Part shown: piece by piece, positions 1 through 11,450 of the stretch
Layout of the letters: every line of letters begins with the position of its first letter
How positions within the stretch are numbered: position 1 is the first letter of the stretch
Source: Typhlomys cinereus
Taxonomy: Eukaryota > Chordata > Mammalia > Rodentia > Platacanthomyidae
Assembly (NCBI GenBank): GCA_023101885.1
Contig: JALPQD010000016.1
Coordinates: 9,921,634-9,985,633, forward strand
Length of the DNA stretch: 64,000 bases
Reading direction: 5' to 3'
Made by a program: the position numbers and the translations under genes
Notes under the pieces: model-generated
Told to the model about the DNA's origin: nothing
The model's input: only the letters and a program-made list of their open reading frames with translations
Database searches by the model: none

Positions 1-275
1 ATGAACATAGTTAGTTATTCACACATGTAAAATATGCTGAATGCATTATTTCCTTCTACCTGATAGCTTTAGAAGAATAAGGACCATATTTGTCTTATTT
101 GTCTAGTGCATATGAACCACTGACACTGATTTCAGATGACAGATGACAGCTTTTTGCATTGCTGCCTTGGGTGGAAGTCAACTCAATTATTTGGTGAGGG
201 TAATTTACTATGACTTTCACATCATCAGGAAGAGAAATGTTTCTTATCTTTTAAAAAATCTGTTTTTAAATTTTT

Positions 276-515
276 TCTGTTGCCCAAGTTGACTCTAGCC
301 AAGGAAAGCAAAGCGATCGATTCTGAACTTCTAAATTAAAGGAGGGAAAAAAAGGAGAGAAGACTATTTCAGGAAATGTCTTTTTTCGTATTTCCCCCAA
401 ATCAGAAAAATTAATTTTCTTTGGATATATTTCAATCATCCCTGGCCCAGATCTCAAATTAGGAAAGACAAAGTTTCTAGCTCCTCATTCATGCTGTGTT
501 AACTTGAGCTGTCTA
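276..515. repeat. 240-bp direct duplication, copy 1
   Basis: This segment recurs at 1665-1904 in the same orientation. By eye there are four substitutions in 240 bp and no indels, about 98% identity. Both copies begin at TCTGTTGCCC and end at GAGCTGTCTA. No target-site duplication flanks either copy and there is no poly-A. The ends show only a weak inverted similarity around CAAGTTRAC. A 60-70 codon frame on the minus strand is open in both copies, but such similarity alone would preserve it. I do not recognise the sequence as a known repeat. It is probably a recent local duplication, or two copies of an unrecognised low-divergence repeat. Confidence 0.9.
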
Positions 516-1664
516 GGATATATAGTTATGTATATAACTTGAATATAACTTGAACACTGTTCGAGTTATATATACCCATCATGGGGATTAGAGAGAGTGA
601 AGGTAGATTATGCAAAAGCAGGTATGGGAAATTTAGAATTGAAATAGTCCATAAGCATTTTTGCACTTCAGCAATGGCGGACATTAGATTTCATGTACTT
701 ATGTGAACACTCACAGACTTTGTGCAAAGACCTCTTTATTTCTGAAAGAATGAGGAATCTCATGGGCTTTTGGAAATCCAAATTGAATTTATAAATTTGA
801 TTATGTATGTGCATGTTAATTTGAGGTGGGTGGGGACAGTCATGTGAAGCAACAGAAAAAGAGAAAAAGAACAACCTTTTTTTCCCCTTACATTAAATAG
901 AGCAATACTGGTCAATGCATCACATAGCTATCTCTGTGGTTGTCCTCATTCTTATTTTATATGTGTAATCCTTAGAAAATAACAAAATTCTATCTAGTAC
1001 TTGTAGCATCCAAATATAGCACCCAGTGAACATTCATATAAACTTTTGTCCTTAAAATAGTTAACAGGCAAATATTTTTATTTTTATTTCCTCAATAAGA
1101 AAATGAGCTTGTCAGGGTTTAAGGTCTTTGTCTTCAAATATTGGACTTTCACAGCAGTAGACCCCAGATTCAAACTTGATCACTCTGTAGGACATTGTCC
1201 TTTTCTGTCTCAAAATATAACTTGTACAGCATGTGAATATTTCTAAATCTTTTAGGGTGACTGAGTAGGAACTAAATTTTCCATGGCACAGCAAATGTGG
1301 TGGCTAAAATGGGACCATGCAGTTTTTGCAGGTAATGGGACTTGTATCTGTGACGTCAAAATTGTATTTTTGGACTGTTAAATTTATTTGGGGTTTTCTT
1401 GGTCTTTGTTTATTTTGGGAAGTAGTTGGATCTAATCTTAATATATGCTAAGAAAATGTCAATATTAGCTCCAATCCAAATGCTGTATAATCACAGCACC
1501 CTGATGTAAACTTCAGAGATGAACTTGAGCAAACTTAATACATTCCATTTTGTAATGTAATAAGCAAGTTTAAATCCGACTGCACAAGGAAATGACCGAG
1601 CATGTAAGTGCAATTTAAAGCTTAATGATGATATTTGCCGCTGCTGCTGATGGTGATGATGGTG
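516..1664. other. Spacer between the duplicated segments, no gene seen
   Basis: AT-rich sequence with no convincing reading frame, RNA gene or recognised repeat. The short run of CTG/ATG/GTG triplets at about 1639-1664 sits immediately left of the second duplicate and may mark the junction. Confidence 0.5.
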
Positions 1665-1904
1665 TCTGTTGCCCAAGTTGATTCTAGCCAAGGAAAGCAA
1701 AGCGATCGATTCTGAGCTTCTAAATTAAAGAAGGGAAAAAAAGGAGAGAAGACTATTTCAGGAAATGTCTTTTTTCGTATTTCCCCCAAATCAGAAAAAT
1801 TAATTTTCTTTGGATATATTTCAATCATCCCTGGCCCAGATCTCAAATTAGGAAAGACAAAGTTTCTAGCTCGTCATTCATGCTGTGTTAACTTGAGCTG
1901 TCTA
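1665..1904. repeat. 240-bp direct duplication, copy 2
   Basis: Second copy of the segment at 276-515, offset by 1389 bp. Differences from copy 1 are GAC/GAT near the start, GAA/GAG, GGA/GAA in the purine run and CTC/CTCG near the end, all single substitutions. Triplet-repeat DNA flanks it on the left and AT-rich DNA on the right. The identity is far higher than that of other old repeats here, so the event is recent or the copies have been homogenised. Confidence 0.9.
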
Positions 1905-2884
1905 ATAAATATTCATGTTTTTACCTTTCCTGCCCATCGGCCTGCTAAGGGAATCAGCTTAAACTAGGGAGTTAAGAGTATATTTGCTACAAATAGGCAG
2001 GTTATCAATCTGGAGTCACTTTATAATTCTGAATAAATGCGACCTTGTCTCTCTTTTCAGGATTATTCTATCCTTAAAAGGAGGTAGGGGATGAAAATTC
2101 CTCATAGCGACAGTGCTAAGGGCAACCCCAAAGGCTGCTATACCTTGAAACCCCCAAATGTGTGCTATTTTCAATAACTCATACATTTTAGAACAAAGGG
2201 CAAGTGCAGGCATTCCTAAGGACTATTCACTTGCAGGTGTAGACTCAAAGGAGTTGGTCTGCTGGCTGGGGATTGAGAGAGGGGGTGTTGACTGCTCCAC
2301 AGCTTTGCCTGAAGAAAGTTTGTCTGAGTGTGTAGACAATACAGCTTCTTAAAAGGAAGAAGAAAGGAGCCTTTACATCGATCCATTGATTTCTAGGAGC
2401 AAGAACTATGCTCTGTGTCAAATACTTCCTAATTCATCTATCCAGGTTTGAAAGTGGAGATTAAACAGAAAGCTGTAATCAGGAAAGTTAGCGGAGGTTG
2501 TGTGGGAGAGCAGAAGTAACAGTTTCGGAGGTCCTAATGTTTGCTTATGCCTGAGTAGAAAAATTTTACCTCTATGGCCCTCCACTTGTGGGTCTGTAAT
2601 ACATGCCAAATACTGCTTTGGGAACAATGATCTGAAATTGCAGAATATTAAAACTCAAATTTTCTCCTCATTTTTTTTTCCTGTGGCTTCCCTCTTTAGG
2701 AAACTAAGATATTCCCACCTGTTCACTATCCACCAAGATGATGAAACTCTCCATGCCAATAAGTCACACTTCTTAAATGTGTCTTCTTAAACAAATCATA
2801 CTCATTTAGCATGGCATTTGCTGTTGGTTTCCTCTGAGGATAAGTTGCAATTTAAGACACACTGAAGTAGACTTTTGTTCCTTC
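1905..2884. other. Unique-looking sequence, no gene seen
   Basis: Open frames on both strands stay under 100 codons, overlap one another and have no homology I recognise. No repeat family is apparent. Confidence 0.4.
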
Positions 2885-3060
2885 TGTAAGGGTCTCCTCA
2901 CTCCTTCTGCCTTGTATCCCAGAATGTGGACATTCTGCTTTCACGGCAATCTCCCTTTTATTCCTAGCATTCATCTTGTGCTATTATGTCACTGTCCATA
3001 TGTCTGCCTGCTTTCTCAATTGCAAGCTCTAGAAGCAAGGCTAAACTATTTAAATATCGC
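2885..3060 (+). mobile_element. Possible L2 LINE 3' fragment
   Basis: The order of short blocks resembles the L2 3' region: a TTATTCCTAGCATTCATC-like block, then a GTCTGCCTGCTTTCTCA block, then a block resembling 'agaatgtaagctc...gaagcaagg'. Divergence is high, as expected for an ancient mammal-wide element. The reading frame that crosses it is incidental. Confidence 0.45.
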
Positions 3061-4384
3061 TATAGCTCCTCCATGGCTTCCACCGCTATTGGCAATGTCT
3101 GTTACAAACATTTTGCTTTTAACCCATAGATACCTGGACTATAAACATCAGAGGAATGTTCCTATTTTAGCTCTGGACCTGTTGTCATTAGGCAGAAAAT
3201 ATGAACTAAAAGAAATAGTTTCCTTAATGCTGTACATAAAGCATGAAAAAATTTCTTGCATAGCTACTATAGAGAAATAATAGCATATGTGATATGGGTT
3301 ATATTAATCCTCAAAATGAATATTTGTGTTTTCTGGCACTGTTGAAACAGTGGAAAAGCTTCTCCTTGCAGTTAATAGTTCTCTGTCTTCATGCATGTCT
3401 ACCACCAGGACATACACACAACCACATCCTCAAATGAAACATTTCACCATCTGTCACTACTTTGCTTCCTCTGTAGCCATGCAAAACCCACCAGAACTCT
3501 TCTCCCTTCTTTACTGCACTGGTTTCCATTGCATCCAGATTTACAGAGTTGGCACATGGTGGACACACTGAAAGCCAGTGGAGGGATAATCAGTTGTTCG
3601 GATACCTTTCTGGAAAGGTGGTGAGCCCTGCCTCACTGAACATAGACTTAAACCCCTTAACCAACAGCACTTGGATTTCCTCGTGGTCCCATCTCAGTCT
3701 CCAGCTAAATGGACATGAAATCAATATGCACTGGTGGAAAGCTGCCCTCGTGAGATACATCCTAAATAATGCAGCATATCACAACCATCGGATGGTGCAT
3801 AATTCCCTCCATCTAAAACAAAATTGATTTTGGCCCTCTAACGATTATCCCTGCTCTGCAGAGGGATCTATTTTCATTTAAAGTTTCAAACTCTTCAACC
3901 ATGCACCATAAACAAACACTGAAAGATTTCATAATATTCTGAAGATCATCTATTCTCTGCAGCAAGAAAGTGCCACTAAGACTGCTAAAGGCTAAGAAGT
4001 AATAAGCTATCAGAAGCCCCATCTTAGATGATCTCAAAATCTTCCTTTCTTCCTCAGCAGGATGCATGTCTGCTTACCCTTCAGGCCTTATTTCAGAAAG
4101 TTGCCTTTGGCCTTAGCTGACCCCCTTTTCTCCATGTCAGCAAGAGACTGAGAAAACAGTCACCAGATAAAATAAGGGAGGTGACCAGCCAGTTTCTCAT
4201 TTGTACCAACCCAATGTCTCCCAAACACAAGAAAAACAAAGCACAGACAAACGAACAAAAGCAAATAACTTCATTTTCAGCCTGTGCTTCCCATTAATAT
4301 GCACAGGCCTCTCATAACCATCTTGAAAAACTTCTGTTTCAGTGGGTCTGGGGTGAAGCCAGAGGGTCTGCAGCTCTTAAAGTT
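3061..4384. other. Unique-looking sequence, no gene seen
   Basis: No recognisable repeat, RNA gene or exon. Several short overlapping frames exist without supporting features. Confidence 0.4.
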
Positions 4385-4740
4385 GTACCAGTGACTTAAG
4401 AAATGAGTCAAGGCTTAAAGTTTTGCCTCCCAAGGAAAAAGACCCACGTTCTGATCCCCAGATCGCAGATAAAAATGCTGGGTAGAAATCAGGGCAGAAG
4501 TCTGCCCTACTGCTTTGGAAGGCAAAGTCTGAGAAATCTCAGAAAACAAAGCAAAAAGATGTGGAGCAATCAATCCAGAGTGATTCTCAATGTCATCTGT
4601 GAACCTCCCCAGCCACATATGCTCAAGTGCCCTTTTGTACACATTCCCACACGCACATACACTCTTTCACATACACACACGCACACACGCATGCACACAT
4701 GCACATATACACATGTGCACACACACACAACACTCCCAGA
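4385..4740 (+). mobile_element. tRNA-derived SINE (family S1), with CA-rich tail
   Basis: Copy of the commonest SINE here. Order of parts: a degenerate tRNA-like head (AAATGAGTCAAGGCTTAAAG, then a degraded B box near CACGTTCTGATCCCCAG), the body block CAGATAAAAATGCTGGGTAG, a block near GAAATCTCAGAAAACAAAGC, the TCCAGAGTGATTCTCAATG block, then CTCAAGTGCCCTTTTGTAC and an interrupted CA tail from about 4650. The same blocks in the same order recur in the other eight S1 copies. The frames spanning the CA tail are artefacts. Confidence 0.8.
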
Positions 4741-5689
4741 TATCGTCATGTATTTTCCAAGGTCTATATTTGGAGCCCTGTGTCAGACAAGATCCTTCTC
4801 TCCCTAAGATTTAAGGATCCTGACTATTTAATCAAATACCAATCTAGGTACTGTTAGAGATCAAGTTTGTAATTAAAGTCCCCAGTCACTTTCGATTGGC
4901 CTTAAGATACAAGAGTTATTCAGGTAGGCTTGATTTAATCACAGATGACCTTTGAAAGGCAAGAGAGAGAGGGTTCAAAACCACACCATGAGATTGGTTT
5001 TATGTATTTTGAACATAGAAGGAGCATTCCTAAAGGGAGATGCCAGACTGGAAGACAGGATGTCCCCTGCTAAGTTCCAGACATGAAGGAGATCTGTGCA
5101 ACCTAGAGATTACCTGTGAGGACCTAGCTACTTGTCTGGAAGTTCGTTCTCACAGCTGGCAAGATAGATGAATGCCTTGTTAAAAACCATGATTTTGAGA
5201 GAGTTCATTAAGCCTTACAATCTTGAGAGTGTCTAAGTAGGACCCTAGCTCAGGTCCACAGTGTCCAGCTTCCTGGCTCGATGGAACCAAAGATCAAACT
5301 TTAAGCTGCTGAATTGGAGATACAGAAGCAGAAAGCTAAGAGAAGGAGGAGTTAGTTCCACATTCAACAGAAAAAATAAAATGTTACTGATCACGATGGG
5401 AAAGGGGGAAGTTTTGATACTTGTGGAATATTTTAGGACAGAATCATTTCTAATGAATCGATTAAATAATTTACAATTGGCAATGATCATACAATTATTA
5501 CCCATGTGAAAATGTAGGAGAGCTTTTGGTGAAACATCTCTAATTTTTAACGAAAAAATTCTTTAGATATCCTTGTGTCTTCATTAAGTCAGTTGGAAAG
5601 AAAAAATATTACCAAACTGTGTTAGTTTTGTCTTCTTCTTGCTGAATGAATACAGGATTCGAAGAACTTAGAGTAGCAAGGGTAACAAG
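4741..5689. other. Unique-looking sequence, no gene seen
   Basis: No recognised repeat, RNA gene or exon. A pair of overlapping 80-codon frames at about 5245-5509 lie on opposite strands and have no recognisable homology. Confidence 0.4.
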
Positions 5690-5879
5690 TGAACTAGCTC
5701 CCTCCATTTTATCCATCTGCTAGGGAGTGGGCCCACTCACTATGGGACAGGTCTTCCCATATCAATTAGATAATCTTCCATAGGCATGGTCATGACTTGC
5801 TTTAACTCAATCACTCTTCATAAATGTTCCCAAAAGTTTAGCCTTCAGCCATCAAGTTGGCATCTGTAACTAACTGTCA
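5690..5879 (-). mobile_element. LTR fragment, family L-A (MaLR-like), antisense
   Basis: It shares the ordered blocks of the L-A repeats at 9918, 25085, 40724 and 45309: CTCCCTCCATTTTATCC, a block near CACTCACTATGGGACAGG, CAATTAGATAATCTTCC, and a terminal block ATCAAGTTGGCATCTGTAAC. The right end reads AACTGTCA, i.e. TGACAGTT in LTR sense. The left (LTR 3') part is missing, so this is a partial copy. Confidence 0.6.
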
Positions 5880-6979
5880 CAGTAACTCTGTACTTTTTCT
5901 AATTGGTAAGTGTAAGTTAAGATTGACATAGGAAATAAGGGTAAAAGGCTAGACAGATATAAAGGATCAAATACAGTGCACATTTAAATTATGCCTCATT
6001 GATTTTATTCCTGTTCAAAAGAAAATTCTTGTGACATTGAAATACTAGAAGTTATTGTTTAAAAATCTCATCAGTTCAAGTGAAGTAGATAATAATCTGC
6101 TGTTTTAATCAGAGCTAGTAATTTCATAGTGAGTCTCAGGCATGAATGTATATAACACATTCTTTTTCAAGAGCCATAAAGTACAAGCTGCATTTTATGG
6201 AATTAATTGGAGAAACCAGTCTCTTCCAACTGTCTTTTGCCTTTGCTGTCAAAGGCATTGCAGGTAGATTGTAAATAATTTGGGCATTGCAAACAAGGTT
6301 ATTCTCAGCCGAACGGAATTACTGATATGGACGGGAGTGAATTAGGAAAAAGCAACATGGAACTACGTGTGCTCAGGGTTAACAGACACGCTGTCTAATA
6401 TTTAATATTTTCCCTGTGCACAGTGCCAAACCATTATTTTATGGCAACCTTTCCTCTTGCATTTAGTGTGTGTTAACTTTCTGCAGGGAGCAGATGTGAC
6501 CACACACATGCTGCTTGGCAGAAGGCAGATGCCAACCCCTGCAATAGGTGCCCTGTTCCAAGGGCAACATCTGGACCCCTGGCTTGGCTGTGTTCCTGTC
6601 TGTGCTTGTGGCTATACAATACCCCCTGGAGACATTTTATGATTAGTCTGTGACAGAGTTGGCATGAGTGTCTTGTCTCCCTGGCAACCATTCTCCCTTT
6701 GATTCTTATACATCTGCTCAGTAATATACAATATTTGGGAAGCTGCACCCCATCTTATTTCCAATCACAAGGCAGATGATAAAGCACTTTTGATGAATAG
6801 GGGATCATTTTCCCAGTTTCTAAAGCTATTGTTTTGCAGCATGCTCACAACTACATCTAACTGTGGAGTTCATCTCAGTAAGACCACAAAGTTTTGAGTG
6901 TGCTAGGCTCCAGTGAATATGTGGTAGCACATCTTGCATCTTGCCTAATTTTTTTTAGAAGCTAAGAAGAACTCGTTGA

Positions 6980-7031
<52 letters not shown>

Positions 7032-7097
7032 AGCAGAAGGCTTAGGCTTCCATCCTGTAGAAAACTTTGTTAATTGCCTTTTAAAATTTACTTTTTC
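5880..7097. other. Unique sequence, possible conserved block
   Basis: No repeat is recognised apart from the TG microsatellite at 6979-7029. The stretch 6170-6400 is non-repetitive, of mixed composition and contains AATTAATTGG, GTAAATAATTTGGG and TTGCAAACAAGG blocks that resemble typical conserved non-coding DNA. This is inference only. Confidence 0.35.
6979..7029. repeat. (TG)n microsatellite
   Basis: About 25 TG units with one C interruption near the left end. It is followed within 75 bp by an S1 SINE. Confidence 0.97.
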
Positions 7098-7313
7098 AGT
7101 CTGGAAAGATGCTCAGGTGTTAAAGCCTTGGTCTCCCAAGCAAAGAGATCTGAGTTCAGATCCCAGGTCCCATGTAAAAAGGCTGGGCGGATATGGCATT
7201 GACCTGCAGTTCTAGCCCTTGAATGCAGAACAAAGTGATAAAGAGGTAAACAATTCAGAGTGATTTCTGATGTTAACCTTGGCCTCTATAGGTACACAAC
7301 TCAAGTGCCCTTT

Positions 7314-7355
<42 letters not shown>

Positions 7356-7361
7356 TCACAC
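7098..7361 (+). mobile_element. tRNA-derived SINE (family S1)
   Basis: The head reads TCTGGAAAGATGCTCAGGTG and the B-box region GAGTTCAGATCCCAGG. Then come CATGTAAAAAGGCTGGG, a body with GAATGCAGAACAAAG, CAGAGTGATTTCTGATG, CCTTGGCCTCTATAGG and CTCAAGTGCCC, and a (CA)n tail at about 7316-7351. This is a full-length copy. The CA tail is part of the element, a common origin of CA microsatellites in rodents. Confidence 0.85.
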
Positions 7362-8239
7362 ATGCATAAATAAGAGAATGTAAAATTAATTCTCCTCTCC
7401 TCTCTTGTCTTCTGCTGCCCTCCTCTTCCTCTGTCCTCTTTTCTCTTCTTTTCTCCTTTCCTTTTCTATTTCTTCTCCTTCATCATTTTATGGCAGTGGA
7501 AATATTAAATTTTTTAAGGTAAAAAGTTTTAGACCATGTTCTTATTTATTCCTTATTTACTCCCATAGAAAGATTCTCAAGTGGTCATAACCCTTTTTAC
7601 TTACAGAGAAATATGTATATGATGAAGAGTTTAGCTAAACAGATTCACTACTATAAAGCTTCAAAGACATGGTGGAGAAGAGATTAGAAGCATTTAGGAT
7701 GAATATTTTTTTCCAGACACCTTCGCCTTATACCTATCCATTATTTTGAAATCAGGTGAAGAAAGGAAACAGGTTTTTGTAAGAATTTTGTAAGAAGTTT
7801 TATAAGAATATGTGATGGTGGATAACTCACAGAAAGTACTAAAATAACCACAGCCATTCTTTAGGATGTGATTCTGTTCCCTTTCATTTTGTCAATTTGC
7901 AAATCAATGTTCAGAAAAGCACAATAGTTCAGAGAGGAATAGGGGGTCCTGAATGTTCCCTTTTGTTGATTAGCTCTGTCCAAAGAGTACTTGTGAGATA
8001 CGAAGTCAATGCAGTGGGCTACAAGTGTTCATTGTGATGTGAACCAAGGAGAACAGTCTGCAGGAACTAATTGAGAAGTCCTCTCTCAGGTTTTGCCTCT
8101 TGGAATTGTAGGATGTAATTAAAGATGCTCAAGTACCATCATTATCTCATCTGCATCCCAGAGACACAAAAAAAAAGCCACAACGAACTCAGGAAACATC
8201 ACAGTACTTTTCTCACTTTTATGATTTCACAGAGAATAG
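7362..8239. other. Mostly unique sequence with a pyrimidine tract
   Basis: A CT-rich tract at about 7392-7485 gives a spurious leader-like frame. Three imperfect copies of TTTGTAAGAA lie at about 7773-7815. No gene or repeat family is recognised elsewhere. Confidence 0.45.
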
Positions 8240-8578
8240 ATCTCACCCATTGTTTCTGTTGCTGTGAGACAACACTCATATTCAGGCAGAAAGGGAGAAA
8301 GGAAGCTTTATTGGATTTAGAGTTCCAAAGGAGATAAAGTCCATTATGGCAGAAAAGATATGATGGATAGCAGACACTGAAGAGGAGTCATCATGGCGAT
8401 AGAGAGACCAAGTTACTAGTGGAAACACAGTGGGGTTACCCAGCCTGTCCCTTGTGATGTGACTTCTTCCAGCAAGTCCCCACCTCTTAAAGGTACCATA
8501 ACTTTCCCAAACATTAACGTCAGCTTAAGATGCAAACACGAGAGCCTGTGGGAGAAAACTCACATTCATTCCAGGATA
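8240..8578 (-). mobile_element. Solo MaLR-type LTR, antisense
   Basis: On the minus strand this reads as an LTR related to those of the provirus at 13039-15115: a start resembling TGTCATGGAATGAATGTG (here TATCCTGGAATGAATG), a block for 'aaggtggggacttgctggaagaag', a block for 'tccaatgaagctttcc' near the polyadenylation region, and an end in CTCACAGCAACAGAAACA. The right end is near 8578. The left end and the target duplication are not resolved. Confidence 0.65.
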
Positions 8579-9917
8579 CCTGCTAAAGTAAGCTGCATTC
8601 CTCCAGAGATTATTATCCTAGCATGGAATAGTTACTATCTAACTAGATCATCCAGATGCAAAGAAAGATTAGAGCAACTAATGGAAAATGTCTGGACAGA
8701 CATGAGCAACAGTGAAATAGTAATTATGAATACTCATCTTTCTCCAGTAAACCTGGCTCTGAGACAAGACTAACAAGAAAAAAGATTATTACAAAAGGGC
8801 TCAAGATTCCTACCTGTGGGTAAAGCAAGGGCAGGAGGAGATGCTGGACTGTGATCAGCAGGGTACACCCCTCACTGCCACCCCAAATGTTTCTAAAACT
8901 CATTGAGATGAGCACATTTTCTTTCAGCAGGGCAGCTGTCTTGAGCAAAAAGCAATTCCTAGTTTCTAAGGAAGAACATGGGTAGCAGCTGTGATGCTAA
9001 GTCCTTCAATAATAAAGCCAGGTTTAATTGAAGCCAACAAAGTATTAGTAAAGCAACTGATAGATACTTGGCTTTAGACTTGCTTTTATGATCATGAAAT
9101 AGTCCCCTATTTTTTTCATTGCCTTTCACAAAGAACTCACAGGTGGGAGCCTCAGACAAACTTCTTAAGCCTAAGTAAATAAAATATACAAAGCAACAAG
9201 TTGTATGTTATGGAAAGCATATCTTTGTGGAGATCCAGAAGGCTGAGTAGGGATTTCAGACCCCTTGTTAGGCTGAAATGGTTCATGCTGGAGTAGAAAG
9301 AACACCTTCAGGCCTAAAACTACAGCTGCTTCCTATCTTCTGTGGACATATTGCTTCATTTCATATCACAAGAAGCTCGGGGGAGGGGGTGTGGAGAAGC
9401 CAAGCCTGTATTTCTAAGAAAGGTTTCTGTGTAACTCCACAAACAGCCAGCCTTTTACATGCAGTAGTGATGTGATCCAGCCTCAAAACAAAGCAGACAC
9501 AGGCAAAGAGGCATGCAAAGGAATCTCAAACCAAGCTTAGGTTCTCAGAGGAGAGGGATTATCATCCTCCATTTATCTGGAAAAACACCAAAAAAGTGGA
9601 CCCTTGTGTGGGTCCATCTTGTTATTTCTAAAGAGCTCCAACCTGTTGAGAATGGATCATCTAGAGGAGGACCACAGTGAGCATCCCAAGATTCAGGTAA
9701 GGTGTTTTCCCAGAATCAACGGGTTACCTGAATATTGTCTGATAAAATGAAGATGGTCCTTTGTGAGTCTCATAGAAAACAAGTCAGGGTACCTCTTATT
9801 AAGATCTATGATCAATCCCACTTTGCGAAGAAGAAATTTGTTCATTATCCTCATTGCCTGGCACAGAGTTTCTAAAGCCACTGGAACATTTGAAATCATC
9901 AACAACTTAATGTGTAC
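8579..9917. other. Unique-looking sequence, no gene seen
   Basis: Short overlapping frames only. No tRNA, SINE or LINE block was recognised. A GGGGGAGGGGG run occurs near 9379. Confidence 0.4.
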
Positions 9918-10300
9918 TGTTGGAGATACGTGCTGTTGCAACTAGCCTTCATTGTTGCCAATCAACCAAACAGTTCAAGAGAGCAAGGGGTTTTATTCTG
10001 AGTTATGATTTCTGGTTTCAACCCCTTTTTCCCTTGTCCAGACTGACAGCAGAGCTCATACTAACATCAGGAACAGAAAGAGGACAATGGCTATACCATA
10101 GCCACAGGTTTGCTGAGAGAATAGATCTTTCCAGATCATTATGTCTGGTTAAGTACACCAAAAGATGCCAACTTCCTTAGCTAGCTCATTCCACCTTATC
10201 TACCTGCCCAGGACCTAGTCTTAACTACCAACACTTCACACCTGTGCATGGAGCTCAAGCCTTCAATTGTCAAGTTGACACCTGTTATCTAAGGATGATA
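9918..10300 (-). mobile_element. LTR, family L-A (MaLR-like), antisense
   Basis: Nearly full-length copy. On the plus strand it begins TGTTGGAG, passes the antisense polyadenylation-signal block GGGGTTTTATTCTGAG, then CTGAGAGAATAGATC, the CAACTTCCTTAGCTAGC block and TCAATTGTCAAGTTGACACC, and ends GATGATA. The ends fit an LTR that starts near TGTCAT and ends near CCAACA. I could not match target duplications (TGTAC left, CCTGC right). An 86-codon frame across it is incidental. Confidence 0.7.
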
Positions 10301-10558
10301 CCTGCAGTACTGGGACAGAATTCAGGTCCAGAGTGCTTGGCCAGTAGGAGTGAAGCACTGAGTACTACTTTTAGTATCATATAGAGAGAGGCAGGAGAGG
10401 ATGTGTAACTGGGAGGCTCTGGACAACCCAGGCAGGGAGCTGTTTATTGGAAAAACAATCATGATCAAAGGGTTGCAATGTTGAGAACCACCCACGTCAA
10501 TGATTCAGTAGGTCAAGTCTGCATAGAAAAGACTCTAGGGAATGAAATGGGTAGGTTG

Positions 10559-11101
10559 AAAAAGTGTTCAGCTGGGACAGCCTAATCTCTCTCCATCCTG
10601 AAGCTCAGGGAAATTTGCGGAAGAGGGGGCGGTAAGATTGTAAGAGCACAAGGATGGGAGGAGTAAACGATATGCAAGATACTCCACACAAGTTAGGGGT
10701 GAAGCAATCATAATAGGACTTTGCATGACCTGTGCTGTGTCCAACACATTATTGACCCCACAAATTCTAGCATGTTCTAAAGGCACTGGGATCCTTGGAG
10801 GCTAGGGACTGACAGTCACTGACAGTGTTCCTAAGCTTAAGGGGAACACAGGAAAGGGTTCTGGGAAATGCCCCTGGGTCCTTGTACGTCATCGGAGAGG
10901 AGGACCTAGAGGAGAGTTTGGCATGCACATTAAAGGATGCTCTGGGGATTGGGGGAGGGGAGGCACTGGGGGATGGTGAGGGAGAGGAGAAGGGAGGGGG
11001 GAGTAAGGAGGTCAGGGGGAGGTGGAGGGAGGGAGGGGACCAGTGTTCCTGTTAAGTTTGTATGAGTGGAAATAATAAAAATAATAATAAAAAGTGTTCA
11101 G
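10559..11101 (+). mobile_element. 5'-truncated L1 3' end with target-site duplications
   Basis: Inserted sequence 10572-11088 is flanked by exact 13-bp direct repeats AAAAAGTGTTCAG (10559-10571 and 11089-11101). It starts in an L1-3'-UTR-like segment (GCGGAAGAGGGGGCGGTAAG), passes a G-rich polypurine tract (about 10950-11040), and ends TTAAGTTTGTATGAGTGG plus an A-rich tail. The same 3' end recurs at 33475, 36094, 47012, 53542 and 55840. Target duplication, 5' truncation and A tail together are the signature of target-primed reverse transcription. The 72- and 76-codon frames in it are spurious. Confidence 0.9.
10950..11040 (+). other. G-rich polypurine tract of the L1 3' UTR (possible G-quadruplex)
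   Basis: Multiple runs of three to six G separated by A/T-poor spacers, nearly all purine. G-quadruplex-forming tracts are known in L1 3' UTRs. The same tract, sense or antisense, is kept in the copies near 33540, 47240, 52150, 53670 and 55900. Confidence 0.7.
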
Positions 11102-11220
11102 GTTGGTGAACACTTGGAGGGTCAGGAGTGTGAGAAGACTATGAGATTATCGAGCTTTGTTCTTTTCCAAACCTGTCCAGACCTTTCTTTCTAATGATTC
11201 CTCTCTCTCTCTCTCTCCTT

Positions 11221-11450
11221 TCCATAGGGCATCTGAATCTGTGTGCATACAGAAGCCCAAGAGTGACATATGGAATCATCTTGCATTGCTCTATCTCTTA
11301 ATTGCTAATCTATAGGTTTTGTAGTCTCTGCTTTCCAAGGCCACCACCATTTCCATCTAGCATTTTTACATGGGATCTGTGGACCCAGACTCATGTCCTT
11401 TTGCTGCAAGGCAAAGCCTTTAATCTTGAGTCATCTCTTTAGCTGCCTTA
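11221..11450 (-). mobile_element. tRNA-derived SINE (family S1), antisense
   Basis: On the minus strand the head 'aagagatgactcaagattaaagg' is followed by a B-box-like block, 'cccatgtaaaaatgct' and body blocks matching other S1 copies. It ends near a short CT run at about 11200-11217 rather than a clean CA tail. Moderately diverged. Confidence 0.7.

Noticed and set aside
266..457. Minus-strand 63-codon frame repeated at 1622-1846
   Set aside because: Frame conservation follows directly from 98% nucleotide identity of the duplication; the start, end and codon pattern give no independent sign of selection.
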